From positions 62,001 through 126,000 of the forward strand of contig NZ_JXXK01000005.1 in the NCBI RefSeq assembly GCF_000949455.1: a stretch of 64,000 nt of DNA, given 5' to 3'. Each line of letters opens with the position of its first letter. Position 1 is the first letter of the stretch. A program made the translations under genes and the position numbers. Origin of the DNA: Ruthenibacterium lactatiformans. GTDB lineage: Bacteria > Bacillota > Clostridia > Oscillospirales > Ruminococcaceae. Under the pieces are notes generated by a model. It saw only the letters and a list, made by a program, of their open reading frames with translations. It had not been told where the DNA came from and made no database searches. Shown here piece after piece: positions 40,535-48,125 of this stretch.

Positions 40535-41872
40535 TCAGAAAATAAAATACAGTACCATAAGCACGCCAAGCACCCAGGCGGGCCACTGCGGGACGTACTT
40601 CGCATCGCGGTTTACAAGCGCGCGGATGACGCTGACCACCAGATAAGTGAACATGCCCAGCGCGATGCCCGCGACATAGTCGCCTTTATAGGCAGTCACC
40701 AGAAGCATGACGGCCACAGGCAAAAATTCAGAGCCCGAAAAGTCTACGTCGCGCAGCGTTTCCAGCATGGAGATGCCCACCACGATCAGCGCGCTGCCGG
40801 TTGCCGCGCCGGGAATCATGAGGAACAACGGGCTGAACAGCATGCACAGCAGGAAGAAAAACGCGGTGCTCAGGTTGGAAAGGCCCGTGCGGCTGCCGCT
40901 CTCAACCCCGGCGGCGCTCTCCGCAAAGCAGCTCACGGTGGTGATGCCGAACAGGCTGCCCAGGATGGTGGCGCTGGAGTCCACCAGGAACACCTTGCCG
41001 AAGGCCGGGAAATTCCCGTCCTCATCCAGCAGCCCCGCTTTGCCCGCCATGGCGAGGCCCGTGCCCAATGTGCCGAAGAAATCGTTGATCAGCAGCATGA
41101 TGATGAACGGAACAAAACTCAGTTTGAGGGCGCCGAGAATATCCACCTGGAACGCCACATTGCCGATGGATGCCAGCGCACCACGGGTGAAGATATTTTC
41201 GGGCAATACCGTAACGCCCATGGGGATACCGATGATCGTTGTAAGAACAATAGAGATCAGCAGCGCGCCCTTGATTTTATAGGTGCGGCCGTTGACCGTG
41301 ATTTTGAGATACGTCAGCAGCAGGGCGATGGCCAAACCGATCAGCCCCAGCTGCACGCTTTTATCGCTGAAATTGATGAAGCTGCCATCCTCACCCGCAG
41401 CGGCCAGGCCGCTGGTATTCAGGCCAATGCTGGCAATCAGCAGGCCCACCGCACCGCCGATGCCGATCTTGATGTTTTTGGGCAGGCTCCGTGCAAACAG
41501 GTCGCGCAGTTTGAAAACAGAGATCAGCAAAAAGACGATGCCGGAAATTGCCACCGTGCCAAACGCCTGGCCGTAAGTAGCCTCGCCGCTGGCCACCATC
41601 CCGGCCACCAGGTTCGGGATAACAAGAACAGGCGCCAATGCGATGGGCGCGTTGGCGACCAGGCCCATGGCGATGCAGGAAATGGCCGTGATAAGCGCGG
41701 TGCACAGCAGCACACCCGTCAGGTCAATGCCCGGCACCGCGGACATCGCCCCGGTCATGTAGGCCAAAATATAGGCCATGGTGGCAAAGGTCGTGGCGCC
41801 GCCGATCAGCTCCGTGCCGATGGTGGAGCCTCGCTGGGAGATACGAAAGTACTTGTCCAGCTTGGTTTTCAT
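40535..41872 (-). CDS. NCS2 family purine permease (AzgA/PbuG-like)
   Basis: A 445-aa, 12-helix nucleobase transporter of the azaguanine-like NCS2 subgroup, importing hypoxanthine, guanine or adenine with protons. Typical text is STIGTELIGGATTFATMAYIL, MGLVANAPIALAPV, IGIGGAVGLLIASIGL, FFGTLGTGLAMAGKAGLLDEDG and GITTVSCFAESAAGVESGSRTG. ATG 41872 follows GGAGG. It lies downstream of a guanine-type riboswitch and TatD, which supports purine specificity. Confidence 0.94.
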   Translation of the reverse strand: MKTKLDKYFRISQRGSTIGTELIGGATTFATMAYILAYMTGAMSAVPGIDLTGVLLCTALITAISCIAMGLVANAPIALAPVLVIPNLVAGMVASGEATYGQAFGTVAISGIVFLLISVFKLRDLFARSLPKNIKIGIGGAVGLLIASIGLNTSGLAAAGEDGSFINFSDKSVQLGLIGLAIALLLTYLKITVNGRTYKIKGALLISIVLTTIIGIPMGVTVLPENIFTRGALASIGNVAFQVDILGALKLSFVPFIIMLLINDFFGTLGTGLAMAGKAGLLDEDGNFPAFGKVFLVDSSATILGSLFGITTVSCFAESAAGVESGSRTGLSNLSTAFFFLLCMLFSPLFLMIPGAATGSALIVVGISMLETLRDVDFSGSEFLPVAVMLLVTAYKGDYVAGIALGMFTYLVVSVIRALVNRDAKYVPQWPAWVLGVLMVLYFIF

Positions 41873-41912
41873 ACAGATTCCTCCAGTTTCTCAGTTGTTT
41901 TATTTATCCTGA

Positions 41913-41932
41913 ACCGGCGCGGCCGCGCCGGT
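41913..41932 (-). promoter_or_regulatory. intercistronic palindrome between TatD and permease genes
   Basis: A perfect 20-bp palindrome (ACCGGCGCGG and its complement) forms a hairpin with no T-run, probably an mRNA-stabilising or partial termination element. Confidence 0.6.
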
Positions 41933-41948
41933 ACCCGATACAAAACGA

Positions 41949-42734
41949 TCAGATGCCAAACATCCGGCGGGCGTTTTCACGCGCAGCCAAAGCCACCTCC
42001 TGCGGGGTAACGTCTCCGCGTATCTGTGCGACAACTTCACATACGTCCGCAATCATATCCGAAGTCGCTCGTTTGCCTTCAAAGCGGGCGCTGGGTAAAA
42101 ACGGAGCGTCCGTTTCCAGCAACAGCCGCTCCAACGGCATCTGCCGCACCACCTGGACCAGCTCCCCCGCATTGGAATAAGTGACAGCCGGGCCGATTCC
42201 CAGCGAAAGGCCCATTTCCAGAAGCTGAAAGCCATATTCGGCACGGCTGAAAAAACGGTGGATCATCCCGGGGCACGGCAGTTCCGCCAACAGCCGGATG
42301 ACGTCCTCATCCGCATCCCGGTCGTGGATGACCACAGGCATTCCCTTCCGGCGCGCCAGCTCCAGCTGGGCACGAAATACATTTTTTTGCGTCTCCCGCT
42401 GCGCGTATGTGGGACCTGCGCCATCCTCCAAATGGTAATCCAGTCCGATCTCTCCAACGGCCACACACCCGTCCTCCTCCGCCATATCGGAGATCTGCTC
42501 CAACCAGCCGGACGGCACGTTGTAGGCCTCCAACGGAAATACGCCTACACTGGCATATACTCCCTCGAACCGTTTCGCCAGGTCCAGTGAGCGCCGGGAG
42601 GACGGCACGCTCGAGCCCGAATTGACAATGGCGCACACGCCCGCTTCGCGCAAGGTACGCAGCACCTCGCCGCGGTCTGTGTCGAAGACGGCTTCATCGT
42701 AATGTGCGTGTACATCGGTGATGGAATGCAGCAT
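41949..42734 (-). CDS. TatD family metal-dependent hydrolase
   Basis: A 261-aa TIM-barrel hydrolase of the TatD DNase family. Ligand motifs are DVHAHYD near the N-terminus, GEIGLDYH, VIHDRDADED, IHRFFS and the late LLETDAPFL. The usual HCFSG is IHRFFS here. The family includes Mg-dependent 3'-5' exonucleases, but members linked to nucleobase genes could act on small purine-related substrates. ATG 42734 (MLHSITD) follows AGGAGG. First gene after the riboswitch. Confidence 0.85.
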   Translation of the reverse strand: MLHSITDVHAHYDEAVFDTDRGEVLRTLREAGVCAIVNSGSSVPSSRRSLDLAKRFEGVYASVGVFPLEAYNVPSGWLEQISDMAEEDGCVAVGEIGLDYHLEDGAGPTYAQRETQKNVFRAQLELARRKGMPVVIHDRDADEDVIRLLAELPCPGMIHRFFSRAEYGFQLLEMGLSLGIGPAVTYSNAGELVQVVRQMPLERLLLETDAPFLPSARFEGKRATSDMIADVCEVVAQIRGDVTPQEVALAARENARRMFGI

Positions 42735-42847
42735 AAAACAACCTCCTGCCCTGTTCAATAAATGCAAAAAAATACGGCCGCCTGCCGCAAAGCATGACGA
42801 CCACAGCTACAGCACCACGCCCCGCCGGAGCATAGTCCATCTATGGA

Positions 42848-42912
42848 TGACATAGTACCCGGTTTACGGCTGGGTGTAGAAACTGCTCTCCCTATCAGAG
42901 CATTATATGCAT
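42848..42912 (-). promoter_or_regulatory. purine (guanine-type) riboswitch
   Basis: On the minus strand the aptamer has P1 (ATGCAT with ATGTCA, about 4 bp), J1/2 ATAAT, P2 GCTCT/AGAGC closing loop GATAGGG, J2/3 GTTTCTAC, P3 ACCCAG/CCGGGT closing loop CCGTAAA, and J3/1 TACTATG. CCGTAAA, TTTCTAC and CTATG are hallmark purine-riboswitch strings. The C in CTATG at the specificity position predicts guanine or hypoxanthine. Downstream, CTATG-CATAG-CTATG blocks (42840-42855) can switch pairing, and a weak stem with seven Ts (42766-42790 region) follows. Confidence 0.85.
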
Positions 42913-42942
42913 TTTCAGGAAAACACTTTGAATTCCTGTAAT

Positions 42943-42971
42943 AGCATACCAAAATATGAATTAAAATTCAA
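42943..42971 (-). promoter_or_regulatory. promoter of the riboswitch operon
   Basis: Minus strand TTGAAT (42971-42966), 17-bp spacer, TATGCT (42948-42943) with TGG before it. The transcript would start about 25 nt before the aptamer. The rest of 42972-43137 shows nothing I can name. Confidence 0.7.
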
Positions 42972-43137
42972 CAGTATCCGACAAAAAACTCCAACTTTCC
43001 GGCATCGTCCTTTTGCCCTCCGGGTTCGTAAACAGCCGCGCCGGGAATGGATACGCAGTCTGTACACCGGCGCAGGCGCCAAGCAAAAGAGCCCGCCCGA
43101 CCCCATAACCGCGCGGCAAAAGCGGCGGACAGACTTC

Positions 43138-43160
43138 AGCGGATAACCTGCCGCTTTTTA
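43138..43160. terminator. short hairpin downstream of the AIM24 gene
   Basis: AGCGG-ataacctg-CCGCT followed by TTTTTA on the plus strand. It lies in the convergent gap and is weak for the minus strand. Confidence 0.45.
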
Positions 43161-43208
43161 CAATTACACCGGCGGACTGTTGCCGGGCGCCGTCGGGAAA
43201 TGCCTCAA

Positions 43209-43982
43209 TCAAATATTCGGCATTTTTGCGGTAGGCATCATCAGCACCTTGCCCGTACCACGGTACACATTTACAAGTCCCTCCCCGGAAGCCGCCGAAC
43301 CGATCAGGCTCTTACCAGACCGCTCCACCGTAAATTCAAGGCCCGCGCTCCAGGCGATCGCGTAGTTCCCGTCGATCTTCAACACATCATTTTCCAATAT
43401 GATCTCTACCAATTCTTCCTTGGGGCACTCTGCCTCGATGCAAAACACACCACTGCCGTTCAAGCTCAGATTAAACAGCCCTTCGCCGCCGGCGACCGCC
43501 GAGGAGAAATTTGAGCGCATGACTGCTTTGTGTTTGAGGCTTGAGTCACAGGCAAGAAACAAGCCGTCGTCCAGCACCACAGAGCCGCCCCAATCGGCCG
43601 CATCCATCAGCAGGAGATGCTTATAGGTAGGTTCCAAAACAAGCATACCGCTGCCGGTATATTCCGGCTTGATCGCAGATTCCCCCGTCACCTTGCCCCA
43701 TACAGCTTTTCCGAAAAGGTCCCCAACGCCTTTGATTCCTGTGGTCGCGCTGACATTGCCCAGCATCCACTGCATGGCCCCGGCCTGGATGGTAATATTC
43801 GCATGATTCAAATCACATATGACCTGCCGCTTTTTTACGTTCATCTGAGCACAGTAAAAAGCCGTGACAGCCGAACCCGGCGTCACGCTCAGGTCCCTTT
43901 GGTATTCAATAACGGTGAAGGGCCCTTTTTGATCAAGTGTTTTAACGTCATCATTGTCGGTAAAATTGGATACGCGATACAT
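43209..43982 (-). CDS. AIM24 family protein
   Basis: A 257-aa AIM24/TIGR00266-type protein, an all-beta family of unknown function. Text such as GSGMLVLEPTYKHLLLMD, DGLFLACDSSL, GGEGLFNLSLNGSGVF and AIAWSAGLEFTVER is typical, including the glycine-rich GEGL turn seen twice. ATG 43982 follows GAGAGGG. Single gene from its own promoter at 44125-44153. Confidence 0.88.
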   Translation of the reverse strand: MYRVSNFTDNDDVKTLDQKGPFTVIEYQRDLSVTPGSAVTAFYCAQMNVKKRQVICDLNHANITIQAGAMQWMLGNVSATTGIKGVGDLFGKAVWGKVTGESAIKPEYTGSGMLVLEPTYKHLLLMDAADWGGSVVLDDGLFLACDSSLKHKAVMRSNFSSAVAGGEGLFNLSLNGSGVFCIEAECPKEELVEIILENDVLKIDGNYAIAWSAGLEFTVERSGKSLIGSAASGEGLVNVYRGTGKVLMMPTAKMPNI

Positions 43983-44124
43983 ATTTTTCCCTCTCTTCGT
44001 TGTTTTGTTGTCTACGGTTCCGCCGCACGCCGGCTCTCAAGAGTGCTTTAATCGAAAAATCAGCTTACAGCCACAGCACTGTATTTGCACCCCTCCCTTT
44101 TACAGTGCGCGCCTTCCGATTTTC

Positions 44125-44153
44125 AGCATAACTTTTTTTACATCTTTTTTCAA
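44125..44153 (-). promoter_or_regulatory. promoter of the AIM24 gene
   Basis: Minus strand TTGAAA (44153-44148), 17-bp spacer, TATGCT (44130-44125). Confidence 0.7.
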
Positions 44154-44360
44154 TAACGTACAAAATGTAAAATATTTTGAGTTCTTGACCAGAAAACCTG
44201 TAAACGGCCAATAACGCTATAGACCATATTTTCCACAAAACCTGCCGGAGCGCTTTATGGTATCCGCCGGAGACGCAGCTTCGCCTGCTGATGTTCCCGG
44301 AAACTGTTGAGCCCTCAAAACTGTTTGTCCTGATTTTTTGTGGCTGCCATGCAGTGTCCA

Positions 44361-44369
44361 TGTTATAAT
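44361..44369 (+). promoter_or_regulatory. extended -10 promoter of the papain-like gene
   Basis: TG-T-TATAAT forms an extended -10 about 50 bp before the start; the nearest -35 match (TTGTGG) is spaced 20 bp. Between 43983 and 44410 only this and the AIM24 promoter are recognisable. Confidence 0.65.
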
Positions 44370-44419
44370 AAGAAAAACGGGTCCGCTGCCCGTAAATCAT
44401 CGAAACGAAGGTGGATACT

Positions 44420-45004
44420 ATGTGCAAATATATCACACAAGGCAAAGCGGATGGAAACTCCTGCGGAGCTTTCACCTTGGCTTATTACGAATGGGAGATT
44501 TCCGGGCACGCCAAAGCTGAAGCCGCCGACAGGGCATACATATCTGCTCTGTATAACGACATTGTCTTTGGCTGCGCGATGCCAGGCTTTGAAAGCTATT
44601 CCAACCCCATGCTTATGATGCGCCGCTTGGCAAAGCAGGGCGCAAAACCAGTATTCCATCTCGGGGAAAACCCGCTGATCCGGCAAATGTTCGGTGTACT
44701 GAGTGCGGCCGCCAAGCAGGAAGTCGCACAAATGAAGATGTTTGGAACGCTCTGTGAAGCCGCGCTGGACGTGGAACAGGCGGCAGAATACGCCATCCTG
44801 GTGTGTCAAATGCTGGAAAATGGCGCGCCTGTAAACAAACTTCATTATGTTCTGATGAAAAAGAGCTGTGATAGGGAGCCGCTCATCCTGAACCCGTGGC
44901 ACGGTGAAGCCCTCCCTCCGGCCCAACCTCTCATCCCCGGCGCATCTGTGGAACCAAGCCTTGTCTGGACAGGTGCAGCCATTGAAATTCTTCTTCCCGG
45001 CTGA
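44420..45004 (+). CDS. predicted papain-like cysteine peptidase-fold protein
   Basis: A 194-aa protein I cannot assign to a named family. The order of motifs fits a papain-like fold: Cys in DGNSCGAFTLAYYEWE (about residue 18), His in NKLHYVLMKKS (about 143) and Asn in PLILNPWHGEAL (about 158), with a helical middle. It could be a small peptidase or transglutaminase-like enzyme; no signal peptide is seen. The ATG at 44420 follows AAGGTGG; an upstream GTG is weaker. Monocistronic, with a long terminator hairpin after it. Confidence 0.6.
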   Translation: MCKYITQGKADGNSCGAFTLAYYEWEISGHAKAEAADRAYISALYNDIVFGCAMPGFESYSNPMLMMRRLAKQGAKPVFHLGENPLIRQMFGVLSAAAKQEVAQMKMFGTLCEAALDVEQAAEYAILVCQMLENGAPVNKLHYVLMKKSCDREPLILNPWHGEALPPAQPLIPGASVEPSLVWTGAAIEILLPG

Positions 45005-45052
45005 ACCGCAAGCGCAGCGGCAGGGAATCCAAAAGTCTAAAATCGCAGAAAA

Positions 45053-45110
45053 AACCGGCTGCAATTTGAATTTAAACAGTCTAAATTCAAATTACAGCCG
45101 GTTCTGTTTT
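45053..45110. terminator. long hairpin terminator
   Basis: AACCGGCTG...AATTTGAATTTA pairs with TAAATTCAAATT...CAGCCGGTT (about 22 bp, one mismatch), then CTGTTTT. It ends the papain-like gene and, on the other strand, the tRNA-Ser transcript. Confidence 0.92.
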
Positions 45111-45199
45111 GGCGGAGAAGGAGGGATTTGAACCCTCGCGCCGGTTTCCCGACCTACGCCCTTAGCAGGGGCGCCTCGTCACCACTTGAGTACTTCTCC
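45110..45199 (-). tRNA. tRNA-Ser (anticodon GCT)
   Basis: A 90-nt class II tRNA with a long variable arm. The acceptor GGAGAAG pairs with CTTCTCC, the anticodon loop is CTGCTAA (GCT, reading AGC/AGU), the T arm contains GGTTCAAATCC, and CCA is encoded. Confidence 0.95.
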
Positions 45200-45260
45200 A
45201 AAATGGCAGCGTTCATTTTTCCGCTATTCTGTTTTATGCACCAGCCGCCGGTTCCTTAAA

Positions 45261-45348
45261 TGGCGGAGAAGGTGGGATTCGAACCCACGGAACATTGCTG
45301 TTCAACGGTTTTCAAGACCGCCTCCTTAAACCACTCGGACACCTCTCC
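45261..45348 (-). tRNA. tRNA-Ser (anticodon TGA)
   Basis: An 88-nt class II tRNA. The acceptor GGAGAGG pairs with CTTCTCC, the anticodon loop is CTTGAAA (TGA, reading UCN), the T arm has GGTTCGAATCC, and CCA is encoded. It is 61 bp upstream of tRNA-Ser(GCT) on the same strand. Confidence 0.95.
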
Positions 45349-45495
45349 CCGGTCTTGCGGCTTAGAGTGCGTTAATAATGATAACATATCCTTCCGTCGC
45401 TGTCAATATTATCGCCAAGATTTCGCACCGAAAAACATCTTCTATATTTTTTGGGGGAAATATGCTTTCAAACAGTTCTTTTTGCAAATAATCAT

Positions 45496-45547
45496 CCACC
45501 GGCAAATGAACTGTTCCGGAACCAGAGGACAGTTCACGAGCCGGTGG
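45496..45547. other. long imperfect hairpin in intergenic DNA
   Basis: CCACCGGC and GCCGGTGG form an outer stem and GAACTGT and ACAGTTC an inner stem. The two are separated by a symmetric 4x4 internal loop and capped by a 14-nt loop. It lies between the tRNAs and the FMN-binding gene with no reading frame. Confidence 0.6.
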
Positions 45548-45560
45548 TTTTCGGGATGCA

Positions 45561-45594
45561 AAGAAACAGGCGCCCGGGCAGGCGCCTGTTTCTT
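45561..45594. terminator. terminator of the FMN-binding lipoprotein
   Basis: AAGAAACAGGCGCC-cgggca-GGCGCCTGTTTCTT, perfect arms, just past the stop at 45606. Confidence 0.9.
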
Positions 45595-45605
45595 ACAAAT
45601 TGAAA

Positions 45606-46034
45606 TTATTCCGCATTATCCACAAGGACAACTTCCGTATTACCGGCTTTGGCCTGCTTCTCAACAGCTGCCATCAGTACTTTCACGGACTCGCTGGACG
45701 AAGTTGCGCCAGCCACAGCCTCGATTTTATCGGCAGTACCAGCGGCTTTGACGTTTTCCTCAAGCTGGGGAATCCACTCGGAAGGAAGCGGATCCATCGG
45801 GTAAGTCTCTGCCGTGGCTTCGCTCTTCAGGTTGCCGTTGGCATCCTTCGCATCAAAATCCACATCCGTGATCACGCCGTCCTTATAAGTGACGGACAGA
45901 TACTCCGTCCAATCATGGGACGGTTCCTTGTACTGGGCGGTATATGTGCCGTCCTTGATGCTGCCGCTGCCGCCGCAGGCCACCAGAGAAAGCGCCAGCA
46001 CAGCCGCCAGAGCCAAAGTAAGCAGTTTCTTCAT
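45606..46034 (-). CDS. FMN-binding domain lipoprotein
   Basis: A 142-aa lipoprotein. The signal peptide ends in LSLVAC, then an FMN_bind domain (DGTYTAQYKEPSHDW, VTYKDGVITDVDFDA). The segment AVAGATSSSES matches the flavinylation motif in which a Thr or Ser carries FMN through a phosphoester made by ApbE. It probably works in extracellular electron transfer outside the membrane. ATG 46034 follows AGGAGG. Monocistronic with a near-consensus promoter. Confidence 0.88.
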   Translation of the reverse strand: MKKLLTLALAAVLALSLVACGGSGSIKDGTYTAQYKEPSHDWTEYLSVTYKDGVITDVDFDAKDANGNLKSEATAETYPMDPLPSEWIPQLEENVKAAGTADKIEAVAGATSSSESVKVLMAAVEKQAKAGNTEVVLVDNAE

Positions 46035-46092
46035 AGGGAATTACCTCCTAATTCAATCGCAAAACTCTGCTTGTGAAAGTTTTGTCATGGTT

Positions 46093-46121
46093 AGAATATC
46101 ATTATCTGCACTGTAAGTCAA
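46093..46121 (-). promoter_or_regulatory. promoter of the FMN-binding lipoprotein
   Basis: Minus strand TTGACT (46121-46116), 17-bp spacer, TATTCT (46098-46093). Confidence 0.85.
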
Positions 46122-46202
46122 CAGCAAAATAGTTACAATTCCTATTTTTTTACTCTGCTATCATCAATGCCCGTAAAACTATCTTTCCCATCCTGTGCCC
46201 AA

Positions 46203-46447
46203 TCATGCAACACGCATGGGTGTCTGTTCCTTGGCAGCAACGCGCAGCACCGGCGCTTTGGGCGCGGGACGGAACAGGTTTTTCTCAGCCTGATACGCGG
46301 CATAAGCCAGTGCCGCACAGGCAGGCGTCAGCAGCATTTCCGCGCAAAGTTTTCCGGCGCCATAGGCTCCTACAAAGCAGATCGCGCCCAATACCAACAG
46401 AACGACCGCCATACGCAAAAAAAGCTTTTCATTTCCTTTTTCATCAT
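46203..46447 (-). CDS. small two-helix membrane protein, start and body in different frames
   Basis: The body (ATG 46412 onward) encodes MAVVLLVLGAICFVGAYGAG and a second helix, then a basic tail, about 70 aa. The best start, ATG 46447 with AGAGGAATC before it, lies in another frame. The two frames join only if the run of seven Ts (46423-46417, minus strand) gains one T. The gene may use slippage, be phase-variable, be broken, or carry a sequencing error. I do not recognise the family. Divergent from the XRE-S24 regulator. Confidence 0.5.
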
Positions 46448-46504
46448 GATTCCTCTTTTCACAGCTTGAATCGCTGAATATTTCCTCTGTGTTTTCACAA
46501 TAAT

Positions 46505-46519
46505 ACAACCGTTAGTTGT
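46505..46519. promoter_or_regulatory. candidate operator of the XRE-S24 regulator
   Basis: The palindrome ACAAC-N5-GTTGT lies between the divergent genes, with related GTTTAACAAC nearby (46530-46539). TTGACA of the regulator promoter is at 46575-46580; its -10 is unclear. Confidence 0.45.
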
Positions 46520-46633
46520 TGTCAAGACCGTTTAACAACTTTTTTTACAATTTAAAAGAAAAACCCGCTTTACTTTGACAACCATAAGTAGTAAAATCAA
46601 ATATAGAATGATAGATAGAAATGAGGCATCCGC

Positions 46634-47251
46634 ATGTTTGCACAACGTTTGAAAGAGCTGCGCAAGCTGAATGGGCTCTCCCAGGCGGCGCTTTCCAGCC
46701 TGCTGGGCGTCACGCAGCAGGCTGTCGGCAAGTGGGAGACCGGGCGTTCCACCCCGGACCCACAGACGCTCGCGCGCGTTGCCGCTTACTTTAAAGTAAG
46801 CACCGATTATTTGCTGGGCTGTGCTCCCGCCCCTATCACCTCCGCCGTTGCGGCAGCGGATGGTCCCCGTGAATTTCCCATACCCATTATCGGCACAGTG
46901 CGCGCAGGTTTTGGCGCGTTCGCCTTTGAAGAGGACTACGGCGAGGAATACGCCCGCGTAAAAGACCCCGGCAGTTATTTTTATCTGTTGGTAAAAGGCG
47001 ACAGCATGGAACCCCGCATCAGCGACGGTGACCTTGCTCTGGTGCACCGCCAGCCCACGCTCGAGAACGGAGATCTGGGTGTCGTTATTTTCGGAGAGGG
47101 TGAGGGAACGCTGAAAAAATTCATCCGGCGGGGCAACACCATCATCCTGCAGCCCTTCAACAATGTATATGCGCCGCAGATCATCATGGGTGAAGATCTG
47201 GAACACCTATATATCGCCGGCAAGGTTGTGGAGACACGTGCACGCTGGTAG
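46634..47251 (+). CDS. XRE-family regulator with S24 (LexA-like) peptidase domain
   Basis: A 205-aa repressor-type protein. An N-terminal HTH_3 domain (LKELRKLNGLSQAALSSLLGV, about 5-60) is followed by an S24 self-cleavage domain (about 80-200). The latter has the Ala-Gly cleavage site in VRAGFGAF, the Ser in KGDSMEPRISDGD and the Lys in GTLKKFIRRG. It resembles phage CI/HdiR/ImmR regulators that are inactivated by RecA after DNA damage. No phage genes are nearby, so it may be a domesticated SOS-type regulator. Confidence 0.9.
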   Translation: MFAQRLKELRKLNGLSQAALSSLLGVTQQAVGKWETGRSTPDPQTLARVAAYFKVSTDYLLGCAPAPITSAVAAADGPREFPIPIIGTVRAGFGAFAFEEDYGEEYARVKDPGSYFYLLVKGDSMEPRISDGDLALVHRQPTLENGDLGVVIFGEGEGTLKKFIRRGNTIILQPFNNVYAPQIIMGEDLEHLYIAGKVVETRARW

Positions 47252-47317
47252 ACCGCTCCTCTTTGTCTCTCAGGATATCAGAATATTTGTCCCATAATAC
47301 GTACTTTTGGAGGAAAT

Positions 47318-47923
47318 ATGCCAGCAACTGAAATTTACCTGATACGCCACGGCCAGACCGATTACAACCGGCAGTTCCGTCTGCAGGGCCGCAGCGATAT
47401 TCCGCTGAACAGGCTCGGGCTCGCCCAAGCCCGGGCTGCGCACGAAGCATTGCGCGGCGTTCATTTTGACGCTGTATACGCAAGCCCGCTGCGGCGTGCG
47501 GTAGATACCGCATGTATCGTCTCGGGCTGGCCCGAAGAAAAAATAGAGCTGGACCCACGCCTGATCGAGATTGGTTTCGGCATTTGGGAAGGCAGCGATT
47601 TCCGCACGCTTGGCCCTGCCGGTACGGCCTTTTTTGAAACGCCGCAAAATTATACGCCGCCGCAGGGCGGCGAAAGCCTGGATTCCGTGCTGCGCCGCAC
47701 CGGAGGTTTTCTGGATGCCCTTCAACAACTGCCGGAAGATCGGCACGTCCTTGTCGCCAGCCATGGCGCTGCACTGAACGCGCTCTACCTGCAGATCAAA
47801 GGACTTCCTCTCTCCCTGTTTTGGACGCATCGTTTCGGCAATTGCAGCATTGTCCGCCTGGGCCTCTCCGGCGGCAGGCTGTCGGTTCTGGAGGAATATC
47901 CGGAGCCGGTCGCCCCCGCCTGA
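47318..47923 (+). CDS. histidine phosphatase family protein
   Basis: A 201-aa phosphoglycerate-mutase-like phosphatase. The RHG motif is YLIRHGQTDYN, the second Arg is in YASPLRRAVDTA, and the second His in VLVASHGAALNAL. The acid EIGFGIWEG is also visible. Family members act as cobalamin (CobC), fructose or general phosphatases; no linked pathway is present. The ribosome site GGAGG precedes ATG 47318. Confidence 0.9.
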   Translation: MPATEIYLIRHGQTDYNRQFRLQGRSDIPLNRLGLAQARAAHEALRGVHFDAVYASPLRRAVDTACIVSGWPEEKIELDPRLIEIGFGIWEGSDFRTLGPAGTAFFETPQNYTPPQGGESLDSVLRRTGGFLDALQQLPEDRHVLVASHGAALNALYLQIKGLPLSLFWTHRFGNCSIVRLGLSGGRLSVLEEYPEPVAPA

Positions 47924-48035
47924 GCCCGGAGGGGACCGCGCGCCGGGAGCATGCTGGCCGCGGAAATTGCACAAAAGCGCGTGCAATGATGCCCCTGTGT
48001 AAGGAAAACCTCTTTTTTCTTATTTGAAATCCCAC

Positions 48036-48082
48036 AAAGCCCTATGAAAAAACACGTGTTTCGTCAGGGCTTTCTTTTTTAC
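48036..48082 (+). terminator. terminator of the histidine phosphatase gene
   Basis: AAAGCCCT...AGGGCTTT with an inner AAACACGTGTTT palindrome, then CTTTTTT. Confidence 0.9.
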
Positions 48083-48125
48083 ACCCTTTTTCAAAACTGC
48101 CGTATACCGGCACGGAGGAACGAGC

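Noticed and set aside
41949..42734. Adenine deaminase or other purine enzyme instead of TatD
   Set aside because: The motif order matches TatD rather than deaminases; only the context suggests purines.
46634..47251. LexA
   Set aside because: The N-terminal domain is an XRE/HTH_3 type, not the LexA winged helix, so I call it a CI/HdiR-like regulator.
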